Numbered from the stretch's first letter, positions 18,907 to 28,365 are shown. The stretch is 64,000 nt of DNA from Streptococcus cuniculi (GCF_004570575.1 NZ_SPPD01000001.1:267138-331137), one strand, 5' to 3'. Numbers and translations: made by a program. Notes: a model not told the origin generated them from the sequence alone.

Positions 18907-19791
18907 ATGACAGAACAGATGATTTTACACCTTATTCAAGCTCTCTTAGTCGGGCTGATTTTGTGGATCGCGTGGACGATCTTTTCTTATGCGAAGAAGC
19001 ATCAGATTTCCCTGAAAGAGCGCTTTGGGACAGGGTTTGGGATTGGCTTTCTTACCGATTTGCTGGATACCTTAGGGATTGGGACCTTTGCGACGACCAC
19101 AACCTTGTTTAAGGCGACCAAGTTGGTGGAGGACGATAGAAAGATTCCAGCGACCATGACGACGGCCCATATCATTCCCGTCTTAGTAGAAGCCCTGCTC
19201 TTTATTACCATTGTCCAAGTGGATTTGCTGACTTTGGTGGCCATGGCAACGGCAGCTTTTTCGGGAGCTTTTGTTGGCGCACGCGTGACCCAACATTGGA
19301 ATACCCAAAAGGTGCAACGAATTTTGGGCATTTTGCTCATCATTGCGGCTCTTTTTATGGTCTATCGCATGGTGACCAACCCGGGGGCTGACCTGACGAC
19401 GGATGTTCGTGGCTTGTCAGGCTGGAAATTAGTGGTTGGGATTCTGTTTGACTTTATTGTGGGGATGCTGATGAGCATGGGCTTAGGCAATTATGCACCA
19501 GAGCTGATTTTCTTTTCACTGATGGGCATCAGTCCAGCCATCGCTCTTCCTGTCATGATGCTAAATGCTGCCATGATTATGACCGCAGGTGCCAAGCAAT
19601 TCATCCAGTCAGGTCGGGTCAATTGGTCTGGTGTGCTTGGGATTATTGTCGGAGGAGTTTTTGGAGTGTTGACAGCCGCTAAGTTTTTGAGTAGTTTAGA
19701 TGTCAATAACCTGAAAATTCTCGTAGTTTTCATTGCTTCGTATACGGGTGTGAGCCTGTTACGCTCCTCAGTCACATCACATAGGAAGTGA
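18907..19791 (+). CDS. TSUP family (TauE/SafE) membrane exporter
   Basis: 294 residues, seven to eight membrane helices in two related halves: GFLTDLLDTLGIGTFATTTT in the first and MLMSMGLGNYAPELIFFSLM in the second, each with the glycine-rich family motif. TSUP proteins move sulfite, sulfoacetate or other organosulfur anions; the substrate here is unknown. I start at 18907 because the -10 box at 18895-18900 makes the in-frame upstream ATG at 18829 untranscribed. Confidence 0.82.
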   Translation: MTEQMILHLIQALLVGLILWIAWTIFSYAKKHQISLKERFGTGFGIGFLTDLLDTLGIGTFATTTTLFKATKLVEDDRKIPATMTTAHIIPVLVEALLFITIVQVDLLTLVAMATAAFSGAFVGARVTQHWNTQKVQRILGILLIIAALFMVYRMVTNPGADLTTDVRGLSGWKLVVGILFDFIVGMLMSMGLGNYAPELIFFSLMGISPAIALPVMMLNAAMIMTAGAKQFIQSGRVNWSGVLGIIVGGVFGVLTAAKFLSSLDVNNLKILVVFIASYTGVSLLRSSVTSHRK

Positions 19792-20099
19792 ATTCGGACT
19801 AAAAACTCGGAAAAAAGATAGGCAGGTGTTTCGGCTTTAGCCGACTACAGCTGAGAATCCCCTTGGGGGATAGAAATAGTTAGGGAAGTGACTATTTTTA
19901 CCTGAGCTTAAAAATAAGAAAGCGAGGTCCATTTGAAAAAGCTATCGCCACCTAGTTAAATTCTAATTGCATATTGGCGGTAGCCGTTGCGAACGTTGTT
20001 CGCTTTACGGATATGGAAGAAATAATCCAGTGGATTGTTTCTTCAAACAGGGTGCGCTTTGAGTTTTTTACGCCCTCATATCTTAATAAAGGAGAAGAA
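19792..20099 (+). repeat. Gene-free stretch with copies of the intergenic repeat family
   Basis: No gene is seen in these 308 bases. At 19903-19928 there is a GAGC-x6-AATAAGAAAGCGAGG segment and at 20021-20040 AATAATCCAGTGGATTGTTT. The same two modules recur at 37.5, 51.1 and (first module only) 61.8 kb. Short GC hairpins near 19831 and 19858 may end the TSUP transcript. Confidence 0.6.
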
Positions 20100-20486
20100 A
20101 TGAAGATTATCATTCAAAATGAAATCGACCTTGATGGTGAAATGGAGATGGTAGAGGAAATCCGTGATGTGGAGGTCGTTGAAAAGGGGGGCTTTCTTTA
20201 TCTCACTTACCAAAATGAAGAAAAGGAACGCGTAGTCTTAAAAATCAGCGAGAGAGAAGCGACTATGACCCGCTTTTCCAAGCCCAAGTCCATCATGCAG
20301 TTTGGCAACAAGGAAACTACCGTGACACAAATTGCAACGCCAGTCGGCATTCAGATTCTTCATGTAGTGACAGACCATTACGAGAAAAGAGAAAACCAAA
20401 TCACAGTAGGCTATGCTCTCCAAATCCCACAGACTGGACAAGATCTGGCTCGGTATCATTTGAAGATTAAGTGGGGCAGTTTCTAG
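20100..20486 (+). CDS. DUF1934 beta-barrel protein (YwiB-like)
   Basis: 128 residues from ATG 20100, which has AAAGGAG eight bases upstream; a longer frame reaching 19974 runs into repeat sequence and is not used. The protein is a small soluble beta-rich domain with IIIQNEIDLDGE at the start and YALQIPQTGQDLARYHLKI near the end, as in DUF1934. The fold is lipocalin-like in known structures; the role is unknown. It lies just upstream of the Mn-riboswitch unit but ends before its promoter. Confidence 0.8.
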   Translation: MKIIIQNEIDLDGEMEMVEEIRDVEVVEKGGFLYLTYQNEEKERVVLKISEREATMTRFSKPKSIMQFGNKETTVTQIATPVGIQILHVVTDHYEKRENQITVGYALQIPQTGQDLARYHLKIKWGSF

Positions 20487-20496
20487 GAAAAAATCC

Positions 20497-20525
20497 TTGC
20501 AAATGACCTAAAAATTTGCTATAAT
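20497..20525 (+). promoter_or_regulatory. Promoter of the Mn riboswitch/ATPase unit
   Basis: TTGCAA, 17 bp, TATAAT: a near-consensus sigma-A promoter. Confidence 0.85.
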
Positions 20526-20531
20526 GGTCAA

Positions 20532-20645
20532 CATATCAAGGGAGTAGCTGACGGAATTATCCGTTACAAGGTCGTCAATCCGAAAGAAATTTCCGGCCTT
20601 GTATGAAATAGCGAGACTTGTTTGAATCAAACAAGTCTCTTTTTG
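20532..20645 (+). promoter_or_regulatory. yybP-ykoY manganese riboswitch with terminator
   Basis: The leader contains the class landmarks: GGGAGTAGC at the 5' side, the CGTCAATCCG segment, and CCGGCCTTG before the closing helix. It is followed by a 12-bp terminator stem (GAGACTTGTTTG/CAAACAAGTCTC, 20613-20639) and TTTTTG. Mn2+ binding in this class favours read-through of the terminator. The downstream gene is a PMCA-type ATPase, the usual partner in streptococci. Confidence 0.92.
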
Positions 20646-20677
20646 TGTTTTCAAAAAGGGACGAAAAGGAGAAGAAG

Positions 20678-23374
20678 ATGTCAACAGAACAAAAGCGCCA
20701 AGCTTTTTACACCCAAGATGCAGACCTTGTCTTGCGTGAGCTAGATGCGAGCGAAGCAGGTCTGTCAAGTAGTGAAGCAGAAAAACGGCTTGAAACCTAT
20801 GGTCGTAACGAGCTAGAAGAGGGCGAAAAACGCTCACTCTTAGCCAAATTCTTAGACCAGTTCAAGGATCTGATGATTATCATCTTGCTAATTGCAGCCA
20901 TTCTATCCGTTGTGACATCAGGTGGTGAAGATATTGCGGACGCCATTATCATCTTGGCTGTGGTCATCATCAATGCGATTTTTGGTGTTTACCAAGAAGG
21001 CAAAGCTGAAGAAGCCATTGAAGCCCTTAAATCCATGTCAAGTCCAGCTGCGCGTGTCTTGCGTGACGGTCACATGACAGAGATTGATTCCAAAGAACTG
21101 GTACCCGGTGATATCGTCAGTCTTGAGGCAGGAGATGTGGTACCGGCTGATATGCGCTTGCTCGAAGCTAATTCCTTAAAAATCGAGGAAGCAGCTTTGA
21201 CAGGTGAATCCGTACCTGTTGAAAAAGATGTCCGCGTAACCTTAGCAGAAGACGCAGGGATTGGTGACCGTGTCAATATGGCTTTCCAAAACTCCAATGT
21301 GACCTACGGTCGTGGACTTGGTGTGGTTGTACACACGGGGATGTTTACCGAAGTTGGTCATATCGCAGGTATGCTCCAAGATGCCGATGAGACAGATACA
21401 CCGCTCAAGCAAAACTTGAACAACCTTTCTAAGGTCTTGACCTACGTGATTTTGGTGATTGCAGCCATTACCTTTGCCGTTTCAGTCTTTATCCGTGGGG
21501 AACACCCACTGACAGGTCTATTGACCTCTGTTGCCCTTGCGGTTGCAGCGATTCCAGAAGGTTTGCCAGCCATTGTCACTATTGTCTTGTCACTTGGGAC
21601 TCAAGTACTTGCTAAACGTAATTCAATTGTTCGTAAACTACCAGCAGTAGAGACACTTGGCTCTACGGAGATTATCGCCTCTGACAAGACAGGTACGCTG
21701 ACCATGAACAAGATGACCGTGGAAAAAGTTTATTACAACGGTCAGTTAGTTGACGCCAAGGAAGTGATTGAAGCAGGTCTTGACTTGCCGTTACTTGGTG
21801 CAGTTGTTCTTGCAAATGACACCAAGATTGATGCGGAGGGAAAACTCATCGGAGATCCGACAGAGACAGCTTTTATCCAATATGCACTTGATAAAGGCTA
21901 TGACGTTAAAGACTTCCTTGTCCAGTATCCTCGTGTGGCAGAGTTGCCATTTGATTCGGATCGCAAGCTCATGTCTACAATCCACCCATTGCCAGATGGG
22001 AAGTTCTTTGTAGCTGTGAAGGGAGCACCTGACCAACTCTTGCAACGCTCAACCATGGTGGACATGGCTGGAGCAGTTAGCCCAATCACAGAGGAAGTGG
22101 CAGCAGCTATCAAAGCTAACAACTCTGAAATGGCTCACCAAGCCCTTCGAGTCCTTGCTGGTGCCTATAAGATTGTTGATAGCATTCCAGAGGAATTAAC
22201 GACTGAAACGCTTGAAAGCGACTTGATTTTCACTGGCTTGATTGGGATGATTGACCCTGAGCGTGCAGAGGCTGCTGAAGCCGTGCGCGTGGCAAAAGAA
22301 GCAGGTATCCGTCCAATCATGATTACGGGCGACCACCAAGATACAGCAGAAGCGATTGCGAAGCGTCTTGGAATCATCGATGCCAATGATACAGAAGACC
22401 ACGTTTTGACAGGTGCTGAATTGAACAACTTATCAGATGAAGAATTTGAAAAGGTTGTTGGTCAATATTCAGTGTATGCCCGCGTATCTCCTGAGCATAA
22501 AGTTCGTATCGTAAAAGCATGGCAAAATCAAGGGAAAGTCGTTGCCATGACAGGAGACGGTGTCAACGATGCGCCAGCCCTTAAAACAGCCGATATCGGT
22601 ATCGGTATGGGGATTACAGGGACAGAAGTATCAAAAGGTGCATCTGACATGGTCCTTGCCGATGACAACTTTGCAACCATTATCGTAGCCGTTGAAGAAG
22701 GACGGAAGGTCTTCTCAAATATTCAAAAGACGATTCAATACCTCCTTTCAGCTAATACGGCTGAGGTCTTGACCATTTTCCTTGCGACTCTCTTGGGTTG
22801 GGATGTTTTGCAACCTGTTCACCTCTTGTGGATCAACTTGGTAACCGATACCTTTCCAGCGATTGCACTTGGGGTTGAGCCAGCAGAACCTGGTGTTATG
22901 AGCCACAAACCTCGTGGACGCAAGTCAAGCTTCTTCTCGGGCGGTGTCATGAGTTCTATCATCTATCAAGGTCTGCTACAAGGTGCTTTGGTACTTGGCG
23001 TGTACGGCTACGCTATTTCAAATCCAGTCCATGTGGGTGATGTAAAAGCGATTCATGCGGATGCGCTTACGATGGCTTTTGCAACTCTTGGCTTGATTCA
23101 GCTCTTCCACGCTTACAACGTCAAGTCTGTTTATCAATCTATCTTGACAGTCGGTCCATTCAAGTCTAAGACCTTCAACTGGTCTATCCTTGTCTCCTTC
23201 ATTCTTCTAGCAGCAACCATTGTCATTGAGCCACTAGAAGGGATTTTCCACGTGACGCATCTTGACCTCAGCCAATGGGCTGTTGTCCTCATCGGAAGTT
23301 TCGCTATGATTATCATTGTAGAAATTGTCAAGTTCGTCCAACGGACATTAGGTATGGACAAAAACGCGATTTAA
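20678..23374 (+). CDS. mgtA: P-type cation-exporting ATPase, PMCA/P2 type (Mn2+/Ca2+)
   Basis: 898 residues. P-type motifs: TGES (actuator), DKTGTLTMNK (phosphorylated Asp), TGDGVNDAPALK (hinge), and an N-terminal cation ATPase domain. Ten membrane helices, with PEGLPAI in helix 4 as ion-binding motif, fit the P2 group. Regulation by the Mn riboswitch indicates export of excess Mn2+ (Ca2+ also reported for the streptococcal family, named mgtA in pneumococcus). The start at 20678 has AAAAGGAG upstream; the longer frame from 20618 lies within the riboswitch terminator. Confidence 0.92.
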   Translation: MSTEQKRQAFYTQDADLVLRELDASEAGLSSSEAEKRLETYGRNELEEGEKRSLLAKFLDQFKDLMIIILLIAAILSVVTSGGEDIADAIIILAVVIINAIFGVYQEGKAEEAIEALKSMSSPAARVLRDGHMTEIDSKELVPGDIVSLEAGDVVPADMRLLEANSLKIEEAALTGESVPVEKDVRVTLAEDAGIGDRVNMAFQNSNVTYGRGLGVVVHTGMFTEVGHIAGMLQDADETDTPLKQNLNNLSKVLTYVILVIAAITFAVSVFIRGEHPLTGLLTSVALAVAAIPEGLPAIVTIVLSLGTQVLAKRNSIVRKLPAVETLGSTEIIASDKTGTLTMNKMTVEKVYYNGQLVDAKEVIEAGLDLPLLGAVVLANDTKIDAEGKLIGDPTETAFIQYALDKGYDVKDFLVQYPRVAELPFDSDRKLMSTIHPLPDGKFFVAVKGAPDQLLQRSTMVDMAGAVSPITEEVAAAIKANNSEMAHQALRVLAGAYKIVDSIPEELTTETLESDLIFTGLIGMIDPERAEAAEAVRVAKEAGIRPIMITGDHQDTAEAIAKRLGIIDANDTEDHVLTGAELNNLSDEEFEKVVGQYSVYARVSPEHKVRIVKAWQNQGKVVAMTGDGVNDAPALKTADIGIGMGITGTEVSKGASDMVLADDNFATIIVAVEEGRKVFSNIQKTIQYLLSANTAEVLTIFLATLLGWDVLQPVHLLWINLVTDTFPAIALGVEPAEPGVMSHKPRGRKSSFFSGGVMSSIIYQGLLQGALVLGVYGYAISNPVHVGDVKAIHADALTMAFATLGLIQLFHAYNVKSVYQSILTVGPFKSKTFNWSILVSFILLAATIVIEPLEGIFHVTHLDLSQWAVVLIGSFAMIIIVEIVKFVQRTLGMDKNAI

Positions 23375-23386
23375 ACGATGTATTGG

Positions 23387-23412
23387 AAAGCTACCTGAAA
23401 GGGTGGTTTTTC
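23387..23412 (+). terminator. ATPase terminator
   Basis: AAAGCTACC pairs with GGTGGTTTT (two G-T pairs) around a six-base loop, followed by TCCTTT. Confidence 0.6.
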
Positions 23413-23451
23413 CTTTCTATTTATGGTAGACTAACATAAAGGAGGTCGCCT

Positions 23452-24252
23452 ATGAAAAAGACACTGGAGGAAAAATTACAATCAAAAAAGCCGACCTATA
23501 CAGACAGTGAAGTGGCCTGGTTGTTAGACAACATCGGGCATTCTGACGGCGAGATTCGAGATGTCTTGGTCTACAATAGTCTAGGGCGCGGTTTATTTGA
23601 AGGCCTCTTTAGTGGAGAGCAGTTCCGCTTTTTACTGGAGGAGAGTTTGCGGAGGGACTTTCTACTTTACAAGATAGACGAGATTGGGCTTCCAACTTTG
23701 ACGCGCTCCTTTACGGCCTTGCTTTGGGGCCATCTTTTAGAAGTCAGCAGTCTGCCAAGCAGCCCTTATTTTCAACAGATTTCAAAGCAGGAGTATCAGA
23801 CTATTTGCCAGAAGACCTATGAATATTTGGAAAAAGAACAGGATTTCACAGGATATTCAGAAGATGATGGCTGGGTGCATGCCTTTGCCCATGGGGCGGA
23901 TTTGCTGGTGGCTGTAGTCAAATGTCCCTTCTTTCAGCAGGAAGACTGGAACCGCATTTTTCTCATCTTGACAGGGATTTTCCAACGTTTGCCTAAGCGT
24001 TTTGTCGATGATGAGGAATGGCGCTTGGCGCGCGTGGTGTATGAGGCGATGAAATGCGGACACTTACAAGACGACAGCCTAGTAGCGTGGGTTAAGTCGC
24101 TCGATTTTCCACTCGCAACAAATCTTGATTTTTATCGTTTTTCAGCCATGCGGTCTTGTTTACTGGACATTTACCTAGAATTAGACAAGGAAGACCTGCT
24201 TGCAGAAAAAGTAAAGGCTGCTATTCAAGCGTGGGGACCAGCTGGTCAATAA
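23452..24252 (+). CDS. DUF2785 protein
   Basis: 266 residues, soluble, largely helical. The segments WVHAFAHGADLLVAVVKCP and LSRDFTAL-like SFTALLWGHLLE match the DUF2785 family found in Firmicutes; function unknown. A GGAGG site lies just before the ATG. It begins after the ATPase terminator and ends within its own terminator, so it is probably monocistronic. Confidence 0.75.
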   Translation: MKKTLEEKLQSKKPTYTDSEVAWLLDNIGHSDGEIRDVLVYNSLGRGLFEGLFSGEQFRFLLEESLRRDFLLYKIDEIGLPTLTRSFTALLWGHLLEVSSLPSSPYFQQISKQEYQTICQKTYEYLEKEQDFTGYSEDDGWVHAFAHGADLLVAVVKCPFFQQEDWNRIFLILTGIFQRLPKRFVDDEEWRLARVVYEAMKCGHLQDDSLVAWVKSLDFPLATNLDFYRFSAMRSCLLDIYLELDKEDLLAEKVKAAIQAWGPAGQ

Positions 24253-24286
24253 AAGGCATTTCGTTTTTGAGGCTTAGTGCCTTTTC
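24251..24286 (+). terminator. Terminator after DUF2785 gene
   Basis: AAAAGGC pairs with GCCTTTT across a long loop and is followed by CTTG; the left arm overlaps the stop codon. Confidence 0.6.
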
Positions 24287-24383
24287 TTGCTGGTCATCAG
24301 AAGCAGAAAGTGATAAAATAGTACGGTATATACTAGAAAGACGGCATCCGTTTTTCAAGAAAAATATCTAGGAGATGACGAAT

Positions 24384-24935
24384 ATGAACTATGCTCAAGC
24401 CTTTTTAATGGCGAACATGAATGCCTTTCCACCCGAAACCCTACCCATTATCAAAGAAGAGCTCAATCGTTTGGATGAGAAATCTGTCAGCATGTTATGG
24501 ATGACGGACATCAAAAATCCGATGACTGCTCTGCTATTTTCCATCTTCCTTGGAGAATTAGGAGTGGATCGCTTTTACATCGGCCACAAGGAGCTCGGCA
24601 TTGCCAAGTTAGCCTTGACCATTATTGGCTATGTGACCTTGTTTATTGTTATCGGCTTTTTTATCCTGCTCGGTGTCTATATCTGGAAACTAGTAGATTG
24701 CTTTTTGATTATGAGGGCGTGTAAGCAGGCCAATTTTGAGCGTTTCATGTGGCAAGTCAATCAAGCAAAAATGTTTCAACAAGCACGCTCTACATCTGCA
24801 AAAAACGGAGCAAGTGTCGTTGTGGAAGCTGCTGAAGAAGTACCAGTAGCAAATGAAGAAGACATGAGTGCAACAAGCGAAGTTGTTGCAGTAGAAGAGC
24901 CAACCCTTGTCCGTGAAGAGGACATGAGCGAGTAG
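24384..24935 (+). CDS. TM2-domain membrane protein with acidic tail
   Basis: 183 residues. After about 45 soluble residues comes a TM2 domain: NPMTALLFSIFLGELGVDRF, the YIGHKELGIAKL turn, a second helix and WKLVDCFLIM. The C-terminal 50 residues are Ala/Glu-rich and contain two copies of a (V/E)-x-x-EEDMS motif. I start at 24384, which has GGAG nine bases upstream; the ATG at 24375 touches the ribosome-binding site directly. Role unknown; TM2 proteins are small membrane proteins of varied use. A smaller paralogue follows. Confidence 0.78.
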   Translation: MNYAQAFLMANMNAFPPETLPIIKEELNRLDEKSVSMLWMTDIKNPMTALLFSIFLGELGVDRFYIGHKELGIAKLALTIIGYVTLFIVIGFFILLGVYIWKLVDCFLIMRACKQANFERFMWQVNQAKMFQQARSTSAKNGASVVVEAAEEVPVANEEDMSATSEVVAVEEPTLVREEDMSE

Positions 24936-25035
24936 GAGTGTGGCATCTGAAAAGATGAAGATGAAAATGGCTCTTTACAAATAGGTCCATTTATATTATC
25001 ATAGAGGATATACTATTGTTGAAAGAGGAGGTACC

Positions 25036-25395
25036 ATGTCAACATTTTCTGATTCCTATATTGCAGCCAATGCTAGCAATTTCCCAGCAGAAGCGATTCC
25101 TGCTCTGCGCCAACGTTTGGAGGGCTTGGATGAGTCTCAGACTTCTTATGTCCTTGCAACAGAGTTAAAAAATCCGACGACTGCCTTGATTTTTTCTATC
25201 TTACTTGGTGGTTTTGGTGCAGATCGATTTTATATCGGTCAAATCGGACTAGGTGTGGCAAAACTGCTCTTTTCATGGTTGACCTTTGGGATTTGGCCTT
25301 TGGTAGATTGGTTCCTCATTATGGGAGCGGCCAAACGTGCCAATCTTGAGAGAATCAACATGGCTCTGATGGCAGCTTCTTATAGCCGTCAATAG
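25036..25395 (+). CDS. TM2-domain membrane protein
   Basis: 119 residues. It shares the layout of the preceding gene: a soluble N-terminus (FSDSYIAANASNFPAEAIPA against MNAFPPETLP), then NPTTALIFSILLGGFGADRF, YIGQIGLGVAKL and WPLVDWFLIM. It lacks the acidic tail. AGAGGAGG precedes the ATG and a TATACT -10 lies at about 25010. The pair looks like a local duplication with the upstream copy extended at its C-terminus. Confidence 0.8.
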   Translation: MSTFSDSYIAANASNFPAEAIPALRQRLEGLDESQTSYVLATELKNPTTALIFSILLGGFGADRFYIGQIGLGVAKLLFSWLTFGIWPLVDWFLIMGAAKRANLERINMALMAASYSRQ

Positions 25396-25415
25396 TATAA
25401 TCAGTAGGGTGGAAC

Positions 25416-25434
25416 AAGGGTTTCTCCCTTTTCT
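25416..25434 (+). terminator. Weak terminator after TM2 gene
   Basis: AAGGG pairs with CCCTT around TTTCT, followed by TTCTCTATTTTT. Confidence 0.45.
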
Positions 25435-25567
25435 CTATTTTTACGATGCCTTAACATGCTTCTTGTAAACAATCTGTAATCTGAGAGCTGATTTTGTCAT
25501 CAATGCGTAAGGTTTTTGTGGGTGTTTTTTGGTATAATGATAAGATGTTTGTAAGGGAGGAAGAAGG

Positions 25568-26065
25568 GTGCGTTCTCGTAAAATGACGATTTTTTTATTT
25601 GGAGTTTATCTCTTATTTTTGACCTGGATTATCCTATTTAAATTAGATGTGTTTTCCACCCTCCAAATGGCCTATAATCAGGAAATGGAACGCAGTATCA
25701 ACCTCATTCCCTTTGCAGGGACAGCTGTCTATAATGGGGTACTGGATTACCAGGAAATTGGCTTAAATGTTCTTTGTTTCATTCCCTTTGGGATTTATAT
25801 GGAAATGCTGGATAAAAAGGCGACTTGGTTCAAAAATCTAGCCGTGATGTTAACTGTCAGTATCGTCTATGAAGCGCTGCAGTATACCTTCCAAATCGGA
25901 GTTGCAGACATTACAGATGTCCTGGCAAATGGTTTTGGTGGTGCAATCGGAATCAATATCATGTATATCTTGACCAGCATTTGGCATGACAAAGCCTACG
26001 AACGGGTCAATCAATTAGCCTTAGTGCTGACCATCATAGTCGCTGCCCTGCTATTTTTTACTTGA
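25568..26065 (+). CDS. VanZ-family membrane protein
   Basis: 165 residues beginning at GTG 25568 with GGGAGG upstream. Four membrane helices; the motifs INLIPF, GLNVLCFIPFGIYMEML and EALQYTFQIGVADITDVLAN are those of the VanZ-like family. VanZ gives low-level teicoplanin resistance in enterococci, but most chromosomal homologues have unknown roles. A TGGTATAAT extended -10 lies at 25530-25538. Confidence 0.83.
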   Translation: MRSRKMTIFLFGVYLLFLTWIILFKLDVFSTLQMAYNQEMERSINLIPFAGTAVYNGVLDYQEIGLNVLCFIPFGIYMEMLDKKATWFKNLAVMLTVSIVYEALQYTFQIGVADITDVLANGFGGAIGINIMYILTSIWHDKAYERVNQLALVLTIIVAALLFFT

Positions 26066-26074
26066 CGATAGATG

Positions 26075-26102
26075 TTGCAAAGTTTGCTGTTTTTGTTACA
26101 AT
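26075..26102 (+). promoter_or_regulatory. Near-leaderless promoter of queG
   Basis: TTGCAA, 16 bp, TACAAT (26097-26102); seven bases separate the -10 from ATG 26110. It overlaps the end of the vanZ-like gene's downstream region. Confidence 0.6.
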
Positions 26103-26109
26103 AAAAGAA

Positions 26110-27237
26110 ATGAACCTAAAAGAACAAATTATCGCATTATCAAAGGACATTGGGATTTCAAAGATTGGCTTTACTACAGCAGATGATTTTTCGTATCTGG
26201 AGAAATCCCTGCGGGCCGCAGTTGAAGAAGGACGGGCTTCTGGTTTTGAACACAAAAATATTGAGGAACGGATTGAACCGAAGCTGAGCCTTGCTTCTGC
26301 CAAGACCATTATTTCCATTGCAGTCGCCTATCCGCGCAGGCTCCCGCAAAAACCGCAGAAAACTCAATATAAAAGAGGCAAAATGACGCCCAATTCATGG
26401 GGGCTTGATTACCATTACATCTTGCAGGACAAACTCGAACGCTTGGCACATGGGATTGGAGAGCTGACAGCAGATTTTGAATACAAGGGCATGGTCGACA
26501 CAGGAGCCATGGTCGATACAGCAGTCGCTAGACGAGCAGGTATCGGCTTCATTGGTAAAAATGGTCTGGTCATTTCCAAAGAATTTGGTTCTTACATGTT
26601 TCTAGGCGAGTTAATGACCAATCTAGAAATCGATCCTGATCAACCGGTTGACTATGACTGCGGAGATTGCAATCGCTGCGTTACAGCTTGCCCGACCTCT
26701 TGCTTGCTTGGAGACGGGACCATGAATGCGAGGTGCTGCCTATCCTTTCAGACCCAAGACAAGGGCATGATGGACCTAGAATTCCGTAAGAAAATCAAGA
26801 CAGTCATCTATGGCTGTGACATCTGCCAGATTTGCTGCCCGTATAATAAGGGAATTGATAACCCACCCGTGGTGGACATTGACCCAGATTTGGCAGAGCC
26901 TGAGCTGGTTCCCTTTTTGGAGCTGTCAAACGGGCAATTCAAGGAGAAATTTGGTATGATTGCAGGCAGTTGGCGTGGGAAAAATATTCTCCAACGAAAT
27001 GCCATTATCACCCTTGCAAATGCTAACGATAGATCAAGCATTCCTAAGCTCTTGGAAATGATTGATAAGAAGCAGAATCCTATCCATGTGGCGACCGCTA
27101 TCTGGGCACTTAGTCAATTGGTCAAACAGCCCAATGAGGAGATGGTTGCTTTTATCGAAAATGTCCAGAGTGAGCATCCAGATGTCGTGACAGAGCGGGA
27201 GGCCTTTCTATCATTCGCCAAAGAGCTACAAATATGA
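26110..27237 (+). CDS. queG: Epoxyqueuosine reductase
   Basis: 375 residues. The corrinoid-binding N-terminal half is followed by two 4Fe-4S cluster motifs, CGDCNRCVTACP and CDICQICCPYN, with CCLSF between them, and a C-terminal HEAT-like segment. QueG reduces epoxyqueuosine to queuosine in tRNA wobble position 34, using cobalamin. The start at 26110 is preferred because the promoter lies upstream of it and an earlier in-frame start at 26062 would be outside the transcript. A cobalamin need fits the suggested corrinoid uptake genes at 1.4 kb, but that link is inference. Confidence 0.92.
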   Translation: MNLKEQIIALSKDIGISKIGFTTADDFSYLEKSLRAAVEEGRASGFEHKNIEERIEPKLSLASAKTIISIAVAYPRRLPQKPQKTQYKRGKMTPNSWGLDYHYILQDKLERLAHGIGELTADFEYKGMVDTGAMVDTAVARRAGIGFIGKNGLVISKEFGSYMFLGELMTNLEIDPDQPVDYDCGDCNRCVTACPTSCLLGDGTMNARCCLSFQTQDKGMMDLEFRKKIKTVIYGCDICQICCPYNKGIDNPPVVDIDPDLAEPELVPFLELSNGQFKEKFGMIAGSWRGKNILQRNAIITLANANDRSSIPKLLEMIDKKQNPIHVATAIWALSQLVKQPNEEMVAFIENVQSEHPDVVTEREAFLSFAKELQI

Positions 27238-27269
27238 TATAATATAGAAATACAGAAAATGAGGTACCT

Positions 27270-28365
27270 ATGGATATAGCAGAAATTCGACAAAAAATAG
27301 AAGAGCTAGAAACCAAATTGAACTCATTCAGGGGGTCTCTTTGACTTAGAAGGTTTGGAAGAAGAAATCGCTATCTTGGAAAACAAGATGACCGAACCAG
27401 ACTTTTGGAATGACAATTTGGCAGCTCAGAAAACATCGCAAGAGTTGAATGACTTAAAAGCAACCTATCAGAATTTTCATCAGATGATGGAATTACTCGA
27501 TGAGGCAGAAATTCTCATGGAGTTTCTCGCAGAAGACGAGTCCGTCAAAGATGAATTGGAAGAAAAGTTGCTTGAGTTGGACAAGTTGATGACCAGCTAC
27601 GAGTTGACGCTTCTCTTGTCAGAGCCTTATGATAACAACAATGCAATCTTGGAAATTCACCCAGGATCAGGTGGTACGGAGGCTCAGGACTGGGGTGAGA
27701 TGTTGCTTCGCATGTATACCCGTTTTGGGAATGCCAAAGGCTTTAAGGTGGAAACTCTAGACTATCAAGCGGGGGATGAAGCAGGACTTAAGTCTGTTAC
27801 CTTGAGTTTTACAGGTCCAAACGCCTACGGTTTACTCAAGTCAGAAATGGGCGTGCATCGATTGGTGCGTATTTCACCATTTGATTCGGCTAAGCGCCGT
27901 CACACCTCCTTCACATCAGTTGAAGTCATGCCTGAACTTGATGACACGATTGAAATTGAGATTCGGGATGATGAGATCAAAATGGATACCTTCCGTAGCG
28001 GAGGCGCTGGTGGCCAGAACGTCAATAAGGTCTCAACAGGGGTTCGGTTGACCCACATTCCGACAGGTATTGTGACCCAATCAACCGTGGACCGTACCCA
28101 GTATGGGAATAGGGATCGAGCGATGAAATTGCTGCAAGCCAAGCTCTATCAACTAGAGCAAGAAAAGAAAGCAGCGGAGGTTGATTCGCTCAAGGGAGAT
28201 AAAAAAGAAATTACCTGGGGCAGCCAGATTCGTTCCTATGTCTTTACCCCTTATACTATGGTTAAAGACCACCGCACAGGCTACGAAGTCGCGCAGGTGG
28301 ACAAGGTCATGGATGGGGATATTGAAGGATTTATCGATGCCTATCTCAAATGGCGAATTAGCTAA
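27270..28365 (+). CDS. prfB: Peptide chain release factor 2, programmed +1 frameshift
   Basis: Read as 27270-27341 joined to 27343-28365, giving 364 residues. The first 24 codons ([20 protein letters not shown]...) end at an in-frame TGA at 27342. The slippery site CTT-TGA-C preceded by AGGGGG is the classic autoregulatory signal of RF2 genes. In the main frame [10 protein letters not shown] contains the SPF stop-codon-reading tripeptide and [11 protein letters not shown] the catalytic GGQ loop. RF2 releases peptides at UGA and UAA; low RF2 favours frameshifting and so its own synthesis. A TGATATAAT promoter lies at about 27234. ftsE follows. Confidence 0.96.
27330..27345 (+). promoter_or_regulatory. 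RF2 programmed frameshift site
   Basis: AGGGGG TCT CTT TGA C: an internal Shine-Dalgarno-like element three bases from the CUU slippery codon and a UGAC stop context, matching the canonical arrangement. Confidence 0.95.
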
